A stretch of 60,039 nucleotides of DNA from an uncultured Porphyromonadaceae bacterium (GCA_947176295.1 CAMWQB010000004.1:1-60039); one strand, 5' to 3'; shown: positions 17,732-26,504, counted from the stretch's first letter. The notes: generated by a model from the sequence alone, not told the origin. Numbers and translations: made by a program.

Positions 17732-18186
17732 TTACATAAATGCAGTAAATTTTTCTTCAAGCCCTTTGTTTATTTTCATTATCATTTCTTCTTGATCCAT
17801 ATTCTCTGGAAAAGTCCACTCTAACTTCATGAAGCCAAATACTGGATTGTTTTTCATTTCCATACGAACTGTTACATTCCCGAAAGATGGATATATATAA
17901 TATATCTGCGATCCACCTGGTCCAACAATTCCGACAGCAACCATAGTATTATCTTCTTGTATAATGCGACATCTTTCATGACTACTTAAGAAATGATCAA
18001 TAAGAACAGAGTACTTTGTTTTTATACCACCCTCCTTTTTAATCTTAGAGGACTGTTTTACCGCGTCGCAGATAAATTTACCTACGAAAAAGACTAAAAG
18101 TACGATGATAAGACTCTTTCAAGATTGATCATTGGTTTCTTTGGGAAAAGGCAGTATTCAGCTATTCCTCCGATAATAAGGTTCAT
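17732..18186 (-). pseudogene. small membrane protein gene, frameshifted next to IS
   Basis: The ATG at 18186 opens MNLIIGGIAEYCLFP and reaches a stop at once unless one base is added near 18115-18120, in a short A run. The joined frame then reads EKSLIIVLLVFFVGKFIC (a membrane helix) and continues to the stop at 17732, about 151 aa in all. The intact 3' part from an internal ATG at 17944 is 70 aa. The start codon is 2 bases from the IS inverted repeat. Its stop is 2 bases before the next ATG. Family unknown. Confidence 0.6.
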
Positions 18187-18187
18187 A

Positions 18188-19215
18188 ACCTGTTGGTTGA
18201 ATTAAATTAGTGAATATTTTATTTGCCCAATTGGACGATGATCAACGAAATTGACATATTGCATAAAGGCCATTGCGGCGATTTTGCCTGCCATGCGAAT
18301 GAAAAGGCCGCAGGATTATTTTGCGTAGTTTCGTCTCATCATAAGATTATCGTTGAGCTGGGAGAATATCGTTTCAATTCGTTTACGGAATCTCTTGTAA
18401 GCCCATGTAGGCGGACGCCAGTTTCTCTGATTGAGCCGATATGGGACTTCAAGCGTGATATTGGCCGTTTCAAAGAGATTCTTCTGAATCTCAGCACTGA
18501 GATAACCCTTATCTCCATGCATGGTGCTGTCATGGTATTCCCAGCGCACATCGTCAAGAGAACGGAGATCATGGACGCTTGCCAGTGTCCTGTCATACGA
18601 ATGTATGACTCCGCGTATCCCACCGACAGCATGGAGTTTATACCCATAGTAATGTATGCCCTGCGATGCGCAATATCCCCAGTCGGGGGTTGCCTCGATA
18701 TTATCGCGTTCCATGGCGCAGCGATTGGCTCGTGCGTTCTGACAGACTTTTACCGGCTTGGAATCAATGCATAACACATCCTCGGAGCCATCAATGGCGA
18801 CAGCTACATCCTTGCGGATTTCTTCAGCAAGTGGAGCCGTAAGCTTACGTCGGGCGTTGAACGGTCTGTGGCTGATCAGATTTGGAAAATCCTCCTTACA
18901 CTCATTATGCAGACGATAAAAGAGAAGATTCTCGCTGTCGAAGCCGAAGGCTTCAGCAGTTATACCAAGAGCGATGACTTCGAGGTCAGAGAACTCGGGA
19001 ACAACATCGCATCTGGGTACATTTCCGAGTTCACTAACACGATTTCCGGCAAAATCCTTGCAGATTCCGAGAATTCTGGCGAAATTTGCTATGAAGTTGC
19101 GCATAAGCAGTATAATAGCGCTTAGTAGTTTGGTCACCATTAATTTACTAATAATCTGCGAATTGTGTAATTTTTTCATCTTTAAATATTTAGAATTTCA
19201 ATTCAACCAACAGGT
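18188..19215. mobile_element. IS982-type insertion sequence
   Basis: A 1028-bp element bounded by perfect 16-bp inverted repeats: ACCTGTTGGTTGAATT at 18188-18203 and its complement at 19200-19215. It carries one transposase gene on the minus strand. Size and transposase type fit the IS982 family. I see no direct target duplication: left flank ends GGTTCATA, right flank begins AAACAATA. It lies between a divergent gene pair, 2 bases from one start codon and 36 from the other. Confidence 0.85.
18202..19179 (-). pseudogene. IS982-family transposase with in-frame stop
   Basis: The DDE transposase reads 287 aa from the ATG at 19179 to a TAA at 18318-18316. Recognisable parts are FSDLEVIALGITAEAFGF, the catalytic strand VLCIDSKPV, YGYKLHAVGG, HGDKGYLS and ETIFSQL. 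The same frame continues past the TAA for 37 codons, reading LFIRMAGKIAAMAFMQ and then VDHRPIGQIKYSLI before a stop at 18204-18202. That tail matches the usual IS982 C-terminus, so the gene carries a nonsense mutation (or needs readthrough). Probably inactive. Confidence 0.85.
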
Positions 19216-19251
19216 AAACAATAATTTTTGAGCATATAAATGCCGTAAAAA

Positions 19252-20346
19252 ATGAAAATATATAGCGTATTCATAAGTCACTCTTCCAAAGATTCTGCAA
19301 TCGCAAATCAGATATGTGGTTATTTGGAGGGAAATGGCGTTAAATGTTGGATTGCTCCTCGTGATATAACTCCAGGGGCCGCTTATCCCAGTGAGATTAC
19401 TCGCGGAATAAAACTTTGCGACGTATTCTTGATTGTTTTAACGGAGCAATCAGTTCATTCACCCCATGTAAATACGGAAACAGACATTGCCTTTAACGCA
19501 GGTAAAACCATCATACCATTCTTTGCCGACAAGGTTTCACTGGGTAACAGCATGTCTTATTATCTTGCAAGAAAACAATGGATTTTAGGATATGAGGATT
19601 ATGACAAATCCATGATGCTTCTTCTTGACACCTTAAAAACTAAACAAGGTAAAGAATATGTAATGGACAATACTGACGAGGAAGGGCCCCGACAGTCGCA
19701 ACCGCCCACTCCTCCACTTTTGTCGCCCAATAGGAACACAGGGATTAAAAACGATAAACCTAAATTCTCCGCTGTCTATAAGAATAAAGGTTGTCTGATA
19801 TCTATAACTCTATGTTTAGCTGTTGTCTTAGTCTTTCCATTTATGTTTAATCAGCACTCGGAATCACCCAGCCCGGATTGTTCTTCACCCTCAGAGGATA
19901 CTGAAATCGAAATGATTCCTGACAAAACAAACTCGAATGAGAATGTCAACATACATGAAAATCAAATTGAAGATATTATTTTCAGCGAAACGACAATCGA
20001 CAATCAATTGACTGAAGCATCTTGGCAAATATTAAATAAACACAAACAGCTTTCCATTAAAGCGATATTAAGTAAAATTGGCAATTTGACCAACACCCAC
20101 TGCTCACTTTATATTTATAAACGAAGCGTGGAAGGCGTTATCGAAAATAATAATGGTCAACATATAGGTTATTTCGAAGGACTAATATCATCCGCTAATG
20201 GGACTTCATTCAATATAACTGGTGATCTTTTTATCAAAAAAAATGATGGCTCATATGATTATGTCCAGCATAAGTTATCGGCAATGATAAAATGCTCCGA
20301 GCAAATCTCTGATGCTTTAATCCACGAAATGACAAATGATGACTAA
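19252..20346 (+). CDS. TIR-domain membrane protein with C-terminal ectodomain
   Basis: A 364-aa protein. Residues 1-130 are a TIR domain: YSVFISHSSKDS, CWIAPRDITPG, then the helix TETDIAF, where Glu76 is the likely NADase catalytic residue. Residues 135-180 are a Pro/Asn-rich linker. A single membrane helix spans about 181-199 (LISITLCLAVVLVFPFMF), and 200-364 is an acidic, asparagine-rich segment likely to be periplasmic. TIR proteins of bacteria commonly cleave NAD in anti-phage defence; sensing by the ectodomain is inference. The gene is AT-rich and starts 36 bases from an IS end, so its native promoter may be displaced. Confidence 0.8.
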   Translation: MKIYSVFISHSSKDSAIANQICGYLEGNGVKCWIAPRDITPGAAYPSEITRGIKLCDVFLIVLTEQSVHSPHVNTETDIAFNAGKTIIPFFADKVSLGNSMSYYLARKQWILGYEDYDKSMMLLLDTLKTKQGKEYVMDNTDEEGPRQSQPPTPPLLSPNRNTGIKNDKPKFSAVYKNKGCLISITLCLAVVLVFPFMFNQHSESPSPDCSSPSEDTEIEMIPDKTNSNENVNIHENQIEDIIFSETTIDNQLTEASWQILNKHKQLSIKAILSKIGNLTNTHCSLYIYKRSVEGVIENNNGQHIGYFEGLISSANGTSFNITGDLFIKKNDGSYDYVQHKLSAMIKCSEQISDALIHEMTNDD

Positions 20347-20400
20347 ACTGAAACGTGGCCTACAACTAGAAAATAAATAAAATTCAACATAAGGACTGAC

Positions 20401-20728
20401 TTGATATTATCAATTCTACTCTGGGCAGCCCCTGGAGAAATCCACTGGACGCTGAAAACGGGAGATCCGATTTCTGTTGCTCTCTCCGAAACTTCGATGT
20501 GGGACTTTTTGTCCATAAGTGTACCTGTTACTGTCGCATTCCTCTGCGTTTCAATTATTGCAGGAATGTGGATCTCTAAAAAAATATGGTAAAGGCAATA
20601 ATTCCTCTAAAGGATGCCAAGATGGGAAAGGTCTATATCTAGAGGCAAGTGAAGATAAGGAAGCCTCTTTACAAGAACGCGAGGATAAAGTAAAGGAATG
20701 CGAAAATGAAGCCGATAAAAAAAAGTAA
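20401..20728 (+). pseudogene. small membrane protein with charged tail, frameshifted at an A7 run
   Basis: From TTG at 20401 (AAGGA about 8 bases upstream) the frame gives 63 aa with a hydrophobic helix, FLSISVPVTVAFLCVSIIAG, and stops at 20592. At the seven-A run 20578-20584 another frame continues KYGKGNNSSKGCQDGKG and a charged, coiled-coil-like tail ending ADKKK at 20728. Removing one A joins them into about 108 aa. It follows the TIR gene by 54 bases. Further protein-like fragments continue to about 20894 in other frames. A slippage-controlled gene, decay or assembly error cannot be separated here. Confidence 0.45.
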
Positions 20729-20978
20729 TGGATTAAAAACTTTAATGAGATATCTGTAAAATCGCAGAGTCATTGCAAGAAAAAAAGGTTTTGAAGTTAC
20801 ACTTTCATATAACAAGGGAGACATAGGCTTAACCGCAACGAACTCGCGTGGATCCTCTTTTTATAGGATTCTTATCCCGAACTCGCGACAATAAATTCGT
20901 TGTAGTGGATAAAATAGTATGTTTTTTATCCAGTATATGATGCGAAATGGATAAATTATTGTGCAGTGAGTGGGGTAT

Positions 20979-21018
20979 AAAAAAAGTCCGCAACACATTT
21001 CTGCAATGGGTTTCGGAC
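20979..21018 (-). terminator. rho-independent terminator of ncRNA candidate
   Basis: On the minus strand GTCCG, an imperfect inner stem ACCCATT/AATGTGT, then CGGAC is followed by seven T. Nothing suitable follows the stem on the plus strand, so it acts leftward. Confidence 0.8.
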
Positions 21019-21260
21019 CTAAGCCTTGTTTGAGGCTGTGTGTGATTCAAAAAACAATAAACTTTTAGAGCAATTTTTCCAAAGAGTGTTAGATTATATC
21101 ATACTTACTTATTCATGCTGAGAATCACACGCATACCGGGGAATCCGCAGTGTGGCGTCGTCGCGACGCGGCCGGAGCCGGCTGCCTTCTGTTGCTTAGA
21201 TCTGTGTTGGGTGTTAGAAAAAATTGGCCTAAGACTTCGGGCTACACGTAGGACTATCAG
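20979..21260 (-). ncRNA. candidate structured non-coding RNA
   Basis: A minus-strand transcript of about 280 nt is predicted from a near-consensus promoter at 21297-21266 to a strong terminator at 21018-20979. No convincing open frame lies inside. Possible internal helices are GCGTCG-cga-CGACGC, GTGTGATTC pairing with GAATCACAC across about 75 nt, and AGCCT-caaaca-AGGCT. I could not match it to tmRNA, RNase P or SRP RNA by their conserved blocks. 6S RNA or a lineage-specific RNA remain possible. Confidence 0.5.
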
Positions 21261-21265
21261 CGATG

Positions 21266-21297
21266 CAAAGATAGTGCATTTTACTCAGTCTGCCAAA
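21266..21297 (-). promoter_or_regulatory. promoter of ncRNA candidate
   Basis: TTTG (21297-21294), a 20-base spacer, then TATCTTTG (21273-21266) on the minus strand: one of the best Bacteroidetes promoters in the window, yet no protein gene follows. Confidence 0.65.
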
Positions 21298-21383
21298 TAA
21301 AATTCAAAATTTTTAAAATTTTTATTTTGATCATGCCCGAAAGGGCCTCACAGCGTACTTTACGCCTTAAACCGACGCCACAT

Positions 21384-21422
21384 AAAAACGGCGCCCCGGA
21401 AGCTTGAACTTTCGGGGCGCCG
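21384..21422 (-). terminator. rho-independent terminator
   Basis: CGGCGCCCCG pairs with its complement around an AAGTTCAAGCTT-type loop, followed by TTTTT on the minus strand. It ends the 21448-24459 gene. Confidence 0.85.
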
Positions 21423-21447
21423 ATGTTATGGAGCTTATCCTTGGGGA

Positions 21448-24400
21448 TTAGCGGAGGCGGATTTTGACAGCGGATGCACCCTGGTGGCGGATGTAGATGC
21501 CGGGGGTGAGGGCTGAGGCGTTTACTTCGATGCCCTGGAGGTTGAAGTAGCGGACGTCGCCTTCGGCATCGGCCTTGATGCTCTCAATGCCTGTGGTGAG
21601 GTTGTCGAGGTCGATCATGTTGGAGGGCTCGGCTTCGCCATCGGGATATACAGCGCTGACGAATACTGGACGGTCCATGCTCATGGTGGCTATGCCGCCG
21701 TTGGAGGCCGTGAGGGTGAAGGACGTTGCGTCGGAGCTGATGAGCTGGTCGCCGTTGAGGCGCGTGCCTGCGTTCACGTCGTAGATGTGATAGCCGAGGA
21801 GGGGGTTGGAGTCAATCTCGACGAGGCGAACGTTGTCGACCCACATCGCGGGGGTATAGGAGCCTTTGGAGCAGAAGTGGATTGCAACATATCGGGCTTC
21901 TCCGGGGATGCCGTCGAAGCTAACTTCGTGCATCTTATTATCCTGCGGCACCCAAGAGTCGGAAACGCTCGTGGAGCTCTTTTCCGCTACCTTCTTCGTG
22001 AAGGCTTCGGCGGGGTTGAGCATGCTGTAGCTGTCGTCGGTGGTATAGAGGATTTCGACCTTGTAAGTATTGCCGTAGCTTGAAATCTGCTTGAGGCCGA
22101 GGAGCATGTCGAGACGGAGCACGGCACTCTCGCGGCAGTTGAGTTGGGGAGAGATGAGCCAGTCGTCCTGCTGCTTGTTGGAAGCAACGGTAACGCCGAG
22201 CACATTGCGGCCATCAGCGTCCTTAGGAGTGGATACGTCCTTGGCGAGATTGAGCTCGGAGCCGGATGCGCTATACCACGTGCCACCGCTCGCACCGTCG
22301 ATGTCGATTGTAACCCATCCGTTGAAGGGTCCGGTGGAGTCTTCCTTGAAGCCGGGGTCTTCGAAGGATTCAGCGATAGCCACGGCGGAGTATTCGAGGT
22401 CCTTAGCGGGCACCCACGAGAGAACCACAGCACCATTTTCGCCGAGAGTGCCGCTGAGCTCGGTTGCGGGAGCGCAGACGCTGTATCCGAGTTGGAGAGC
22501 CTGAGCTTCGCCCTTATCGTTGTCGGGGAGCTGGTCGCCATTGAGCTTTACCTGCACGTTGAAGCTATACTCCGTGGCTTCGAGGGCGTGGAGCGAGGAG
22601 AAGGGCACCTCGACCGTGTATGTTGCGGAGCCGAGAGCGGGAATGTCCTGCATTTCGCCGAAGTTGATGGAGCCGGGATAGTCGGAGAGGACTTCGAGGG
22701 AATAATCGGCGGCCTTGGCCTCGTTGGCGCCGTTGTTGCTTACGCGTACGGAAAGCGTGGCGTTCTTGCCGGCCTTGACTTCGGAATCGACAGCAACGGC
22801 CGAAACTGCGAGGTCCTTGTCGACGAGGTTGAAGACGCGAACGTCGTCGATAGCGAAGTTTTCGCCATAGTCGCTGACAGCGAGGAGGGCAACACGGAAG
22901 GTCTTTGCAGAGGCGGGGATAGCGGCGGCAAGTTCGGTGGAAACGACTACCCACTGATTTGCGGGAGAACCCGCGGGAACGTATTCGGCACCGGGGACAT
23001 CGATCCACTCGCCGTTGTCTACGCTTACCTGCACCTTCACAATATCGGCTTTATTGTTGGAGGCGACGTTGAACTTTGCGAAGCTGATGACGGGGCGCAT
23101 GCCGGCTGCATACTGCAGCGGGGGCGTGGCCAGACGGCTCCTGTTGCCTTTCTGGATGAGATAGAAGTTGTAGTAAGCAAAGCCTCCATCGCCGTCGTAG
23201 GGTTGGATAGCAGGACGCGAGAGGCTCTCGACAGCGGTCCAGAAATATTCTTTCGAGCTTGCTGCGGAAACACATTCATTATCCCAGAGGGGGCTGAATT
23301 CGCCGCCGGCAAAAGAGTCGGCGAAAGGCATTGCCACGGAGCCGATGCGCACCTGAGGACTTTCGACAGCAGGGGATTCGAGGCCTGGAGCGGCATATTT
23401 AGCCTTCACTGAATATTTGAGCGCCTGGAGGCCCGAAGGGAAGACTTCCTCGGAATAGGAGCAGCGGGTGAGATTGGATGCAACGACAATGGAAGCGCCG
23501 TCGACGATGCGCGTAACTGTGTAGCTGAGCTTTGCGGGATCGAGAGATGCGCCATGGGTGCCGAACACGGGAGCCTCCCAGCTGACAGTGTGAACGTTGC
23601 CGGTAGAGGCAATCTTCACGTTTTCGGGGGCACCGGGCGTCTCGGGGCCAACGTAGGTAACGGCGCTGAGTTTCTCCGAAGACTGGTCGCCGGCTGCAAC
23701 AACCACCGCATAGGTAACGTTGCCAGCCTCACCGCGCTTTTCGGTGTAAACGACCTTTTCGCCGGGAGCAGCCGCAACATCCTTCTTTATAGCCTGGACG
23801 CCGCGATAGAGGGTGTAGGAAGTGGCGCCGGCGAGAGGCTGACCGGTGAGGGTCGTGGACGGCATGGTGAAGCTTACTTCAACACTGAGGGCACCGTCGG
23901 CATCGGGAGTGAGCTTGAAGTCGGCGGGAGCCTGAGGCACAGCCGAAGCACCGCGAGAGCAAATCTTGGCAGTGCGGAGATAGAGGCGGGAGAGGCCTTC
24001 GAAGGACACGCGGTAGTTGCCCGATTCGGGCACCATGAAGGACACAGCCTGCTCTTCGGCGTCGTAAGTGTAAGTTGCACCGGTGAGAGCCTTGAGCATG
24101 GTGTACTTCTCGAGGTCGTCGCCCTGACCGAAAAGCACTTTTACAGACCATTCGGTGTCGAGGGTGCTGTAGAGACAGGGGGTGAGATACACCACATATT
24201 CCTCGCCTGCGTTGAGGGGCAGGTCGGGCGTGGTGAGATAGTCGTCGTAGCTGTAGACGCTGTAGTTGTAGAGGCCGAGACCATTATAGTTCTGGTAGCT
24301 CCACATCGTGAGGTCGTCGTGGTCGTAACGGATGGAGGTCTGCGTGCATTGGCTGAATCCCTGCTGGGATGCGGCATCGAACACGAGTTCTTCCGCTGCG

Positions 24401-24459
24401 AACGCATTTGTAGCGGCTGCGAGAGCCACCACCACTGCTGCTGCGTAATTTTTTTTCAT
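21448..24459 (-). CDS. secreted choice-of-anchor/cleaved-adhesin type protein with sorting tail
   Basis: A 1003-aa exported surface protein. The signal peptide is MKKNYAAAVVVALAAATNAFA. Fibronectin-III-like stretches occur at about 180-370 (for example PGAPENVKIASTGNVHTVSW). Two jelly-roll domains of the cleaved-adhesin/choice-of-anchor-J kind begin around FADSFAGGEFSPLWD and AIAESFEDPGF, the second preceded by a CARDB-like region (DLAVSAVAVDSEVKAGKNA). The C-terminus has VRYFNLQGIEV and PGIYIRHQG, nearly identical to the GH13 protein tail. Function is probably adhesion or glycan/protein binding. No catalytic motif is seen. Monocistronic. Confidence 0.8.
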   Translation of the reverse strand: MKKNYAAAVVVALAAATNAFAAEELVFDAASQQGFSQCTQTSIRYDHDDLTMWSYQNYNGLGLYNYSVYSYDDYLTTPDLPLNAGEEYVVYLTPCLYSTLDTEWSVKVLFGQGDDLEKYTMLKALTGATYTYDAEEQAVSFMVPESGNYRVSFEGLSRLYLRTAKICSRGASAVPQAPADFKLTPDADGALSVEVSFTMPSTTLTGQPLAGATSYTLYRGVQAIKKDVAAAPGEKVVYTEKRGEAGNVTYAVVVAAGDQSSEKLSAVTYVGPETPGAPENVKIASTGNVHTVSWEAPVFGTHGASLDPAKLSYTVTRIVDGASIVVASNLTRCSYSEEVFPSGLQALKYSVKAKYAAPGLESPAVESPQVRIGSVAMPFADSFAGGEFSPLWDNECVSAASSKEYFWTAVESLSRPAIQPYDGDGGFAYYNFYLIQKGNRSRLATPPLQYAAGMRPVISFAKFNVASNNKADIVKVQVSVDNGEWIDVPGAEYVPAGSPANQWVVVSTELAAAIPASAKTFRVALLAVSDYGENFAIDDVRVFNLVDKDLAVSAVAVDSEVKAGKNATLSVRVSNNGANEAKAADYSLEVLSDYPGSINFGEMQDIPALGSATYTVEVPFSSLHALEATEYSFNVQVKLNGDQLPDNDKGEAQALQLGYSVCAPATELSGTLGENGAVVLSWVPAKDLEYSAVAIAESFEDPGFKEDSTGPFNGWVTIDIDGASGGTWYSASGSELNLAKDVSTPKDADGRNVLGVTVASNKQQDDWLISPQLNCRESAVLRLDMLLGLKQISSYGNTYKVEILYTTDDSYSMLNPAEAFTKKVAEKSSTSVSDSWVPQDNKMHEVSFDGIPGEARYVAIHFCSKGSYTPAMWVDNVRLVEIDSNPLLGYHIYDVNAGTRLNGDQLISSDATSFTLTASNGGIATMSMDRPVFVSAVYPDGEAEPSNMIDLDNLTTGIESIKADAEGDVRYFNLQGIEVNASALTPGIYIRHQGASAVKIRLR

Positions 24460-24565
24460 ATTCTCCGGAATAAACGTTAATCTATAATTAATTTCAAACT
24501 TGGGATTTCAGGAAAGGGGCGGGGCTGCGTGCATAAAGGACACAGCCCTGCCTTAATCCTGAATA

Positions 24566-25957
24566 TTATTTAGCGTATACGGGGCGGACGGACATGCCCA
24601 TGCCGCGGTAGGTCGTGCCGTCGAGCTTGTAGACGCCTTCGGCCATGAAGAACTTGAGTATGGTGCAGACGTCGTTCTCGGTGGGGCGGCCACTTGCCCA
24701 TGTAGCGTCGCCGCCGTCGCCGGTGAGGTAGTAGCCGGAGCTGATGGGGCTGAGATAGCTCGAGGGCTTGCCTGCATAGGTCAGGAAGGCCATGGCGGGG
24801 AGGCGCAGGGAGTTGCCGTTGGGGCCGGTAACGATTGCGTCGTAGCCCGAGCGGGTCCATGTGCATTTTTCGATGAGCTCCTTGAACTCGGCGGGGGTGG
24901 GAAGGCGCCAGTCTTCGCCCCAGCACTGCGTGGCGGGGTCGTACTCGGTGCCGCAGATGTCCTGGCCAAGGTCGACGTAAGAGTCGGTGAGGGGGTCGTA
25001 GAACTTGTAGTTGAAGCTGTGGGAGTAGAGCTTCGGAGCGATTTCACCCCAGCAGAAATACTGGCCGGCAAGGTTGGAAGAGCTGCCGCCTACATTGAAA
25101 GGAGCCCACTTGACGGAGAGACCGAGATCGACGGGCTCGTCGGGAGCGAGATACGTAACCTTATCGGAGGGCACGGGGCCATAGACGGCGCGGATGCTGA
25201 AGCCCACGTCGGGATAGTCGTAGCCTTCGGCCGAGTGGTTCTGGGCATCCATGTTAGCGCGGTAGTTGCGACATTCTACGGTGGGATCGCCTTCGTATTC
25301 GGTCGAGGTCCAGTAGAAGCAACCTGTCTGGTCGTGTGTGTGCTCGGTTCCCACCATGTTTCCGGCAGCGGGGAAGAAGATGCTGTTGCCGTTGACAGTG
25401 GAGGTTGCCATGCAGCCGGCCACGCCGTCGATGGCCGTCCAGGTCCATTTGCAGCTGTTGCAGAGCTCAGCCCACTCCTGACGGGTGGGGATGCGCCACT
25501 GGTCGCCCCACTTCACGTGGGCCACGTCGTAGTTGGTGCCCGTGATTGTAGCACCCAGCTTGTAGTATTCCTCCCAATAGTCGTAGAACTGACCTTCTTC
25601 ATATTCGGGATTGATCCACTTATATGTAGCGGTAGAATACTCGGTTTTGGGTTCGGTCTCGCCATAGGCGTAGAAGTTGCCGTAGTCGGAGGGAGTGGTG
25701 GCGCCGACGTTCCAGGCGGCCCACTTTACGGAGAGGCCCATATCTACCATCCGCTCGGTATCGCCGGGGCCGACAGGGGGATTCACGGGGGTGTCGCCGC
25801 CTTCGTTTTCGAAAGTGATTTTAGCCACGTCGGCCACCTTGACGGTTTCGCTCGAGCCGTCGGCCTTGTGGATGCGCATGATTTTTTCCTGAGCTCCGGC
25901 AACGGTGGTTGCGGACGCAGCCAGGGCAAGGATAGCGAGAGTATGAAGTTTTTTCAT
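24566..25957 (-). CDS. exported protein with two tandem Fib_succ_major-like domains
   Basis: A 463-aa protein with signal peptide MKKLHTLAILALAASATTVAGA. After a short N-terminal module (KIMRIHKADGSSETVKVADV) come two related repeats, each beginning VDMGLSVKWAAWNVG or VDLGLSVKWAPFNVG and containing GDQWRIPTRQEW or GEDWRLPTPAEF. These features match the Fibrobacter succinogenes major paralogous domain, common in Bacteroidales surface proteins of unknown function. The ATG at 25957 lies 5 bases after the stop of the small gene upstream, so the two form an operon. Confidence 0.8.
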   Translation of the reverse strand: MKKLHTLAILALAASATTVAGAQEKIMRIHKADGSSETVKVADVAKITFENEGGDTPVNPPVGPGDTERMVDMGLSVKWAAWNVGATTPSDYGNFYAYGETEPKTEYSTATYKWINPEYEEGQFYDYWEEYYKLGATITGTNYDVAHVKWGDQWRIPTRQEWAELCNSCKWTWTAIDGVAGCMATSTVNGNSIFFPAAGNMVGTEHTHDQTGCFYWTSTEYEGDPTVECRNYRANMDAQNHSAEGYDYPDVGFSIRAVYGPVPSDKVTYLAPDEPVDLGLSVKWAPFNVGGSSSNLAGQYFCWGEIAPKLYSHSFNYKFYDPLTDSYVDLGQDICGTEYDPATQCWGEDWRLPTPAEFKELIEKCTWTRSGYDAIVTGPNGNSLRLPAMAFLTYAGKPSSYLSPISSGYYLTGDGGDATWASGRPTENDVCTILKFFMAEGVYKLDGTTYRGMGMSVRPVYAK

Positions 25958-25962
25958 AATTA

Positions 25963-26418
25963 TCAGAGAGCTACTTTTGTTGTGAATGCGTCGATCTTGA
26001 CAATATAGATGCCGCGGCCATATTCGGCACGGCTGAGGTCGAATTCGCCGGCGGGGCATGCGGCAGCCTTGAGGAGCTGACCGGAGATGCTATAGACGGC
26101 AGCCATGGCGCCTTCAGCGGCACCGCGGAAATGGACGCCGTCGGCATCGGCATAGACATGGAGGCCGGGAGCCCCGGCGCCTTCAATGCCCGAAAGGTCG
26201 ACAAAGTCGAGAGCCTCGATATTTTCGAGGTCGAACTCCACGGGCTGGGCACCGGAAGTCTTCACATGCAATTTTCCACCCACGAAGCTAAGCTCGGGCA
26301 TGGAATCGAAATGGAAGTGAGCCGGCTCGCCACCCGCAGGCTTCACGCGCAAGGCATCGGCAGCCGAGGCCGCGAGAGCTCCAAGCGCCAGCAGGGTAAG
26401 AAGCAGAATCTTTTTCAT
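25963..26418 (-). CDS. small exported protein with C-terminal sorting-like domain
   Basis: A 151-aa protein with signal peptide MKKILLLTLLALGALAASAADA. The first half has the beta-strand pattern LRVKPAGGEPAHFHFDSMPELSF common to the N-terminal modules of Bacteroidales surface proteins, and related to the start of its operon partner. The end, VYSISGQLLKA ... RGIYIVKIDAFTTKVAL, is like a type 9 secretion C-terminal domain. It may be a minimal carrier of that tail. Function unknown. Confidence 0.7.
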   Translation of the reverse strand: MKKILLLTLLALGALAASAADALRVKPAGGEPAHFHFDSMPELSFVGGKLHVKTSGAQPVEFDLENIEALDFVDLSGIEGAGAPGLHVYADADGVHFRGAAEGAMAAVYSISGQLLKAAACPAGEFDLSRAEYGRGIYIVKIDAFTTKVAL

Positions 26419-26496
26419 ATATAGAAATTGTGATTTTTGAGCCACCGAAATCGATTGTGAGATGGCAATTGGTTGGTAATAGAGCATAAGCCACGA

Positions 26497-26504
26497 CAAA
26501 AGTA
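26497..26504 (-). promoter_or_regulatory. -7 box of 26418-24566 operon
   Basis: TACTTTTG on the minus strand matches TAnnTTTG, 78 bases before the ATG at 26418. The -33 element is not convincing. Confidence 0.45.

Noticed and set aside
18178-19223. Target-site duplication of the IS element
   Set aside because: The bases outside the two inverted repeats do not match over 5-9 positions.
20729-20894. Further coding sequence after the small membrane gene
   Set aside because: Protein-like pieces occur in several frames (ending ILIPNSRQ), but joining them would need at least two more shifts; not annotated as a gene.
20829-21050. 73-aa minus-strand frame inside the ncRNA candidate
   Set aside because: TTG start, low-complexity composition, and it crosses the predicted terminator.
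20979-21260. Retron msr-msd or cobalamin riboswitch
   Set aside because: No reverse transcriptase gene is present, no flanking a1/a2 repeats, and the B12-box blocks are not found.
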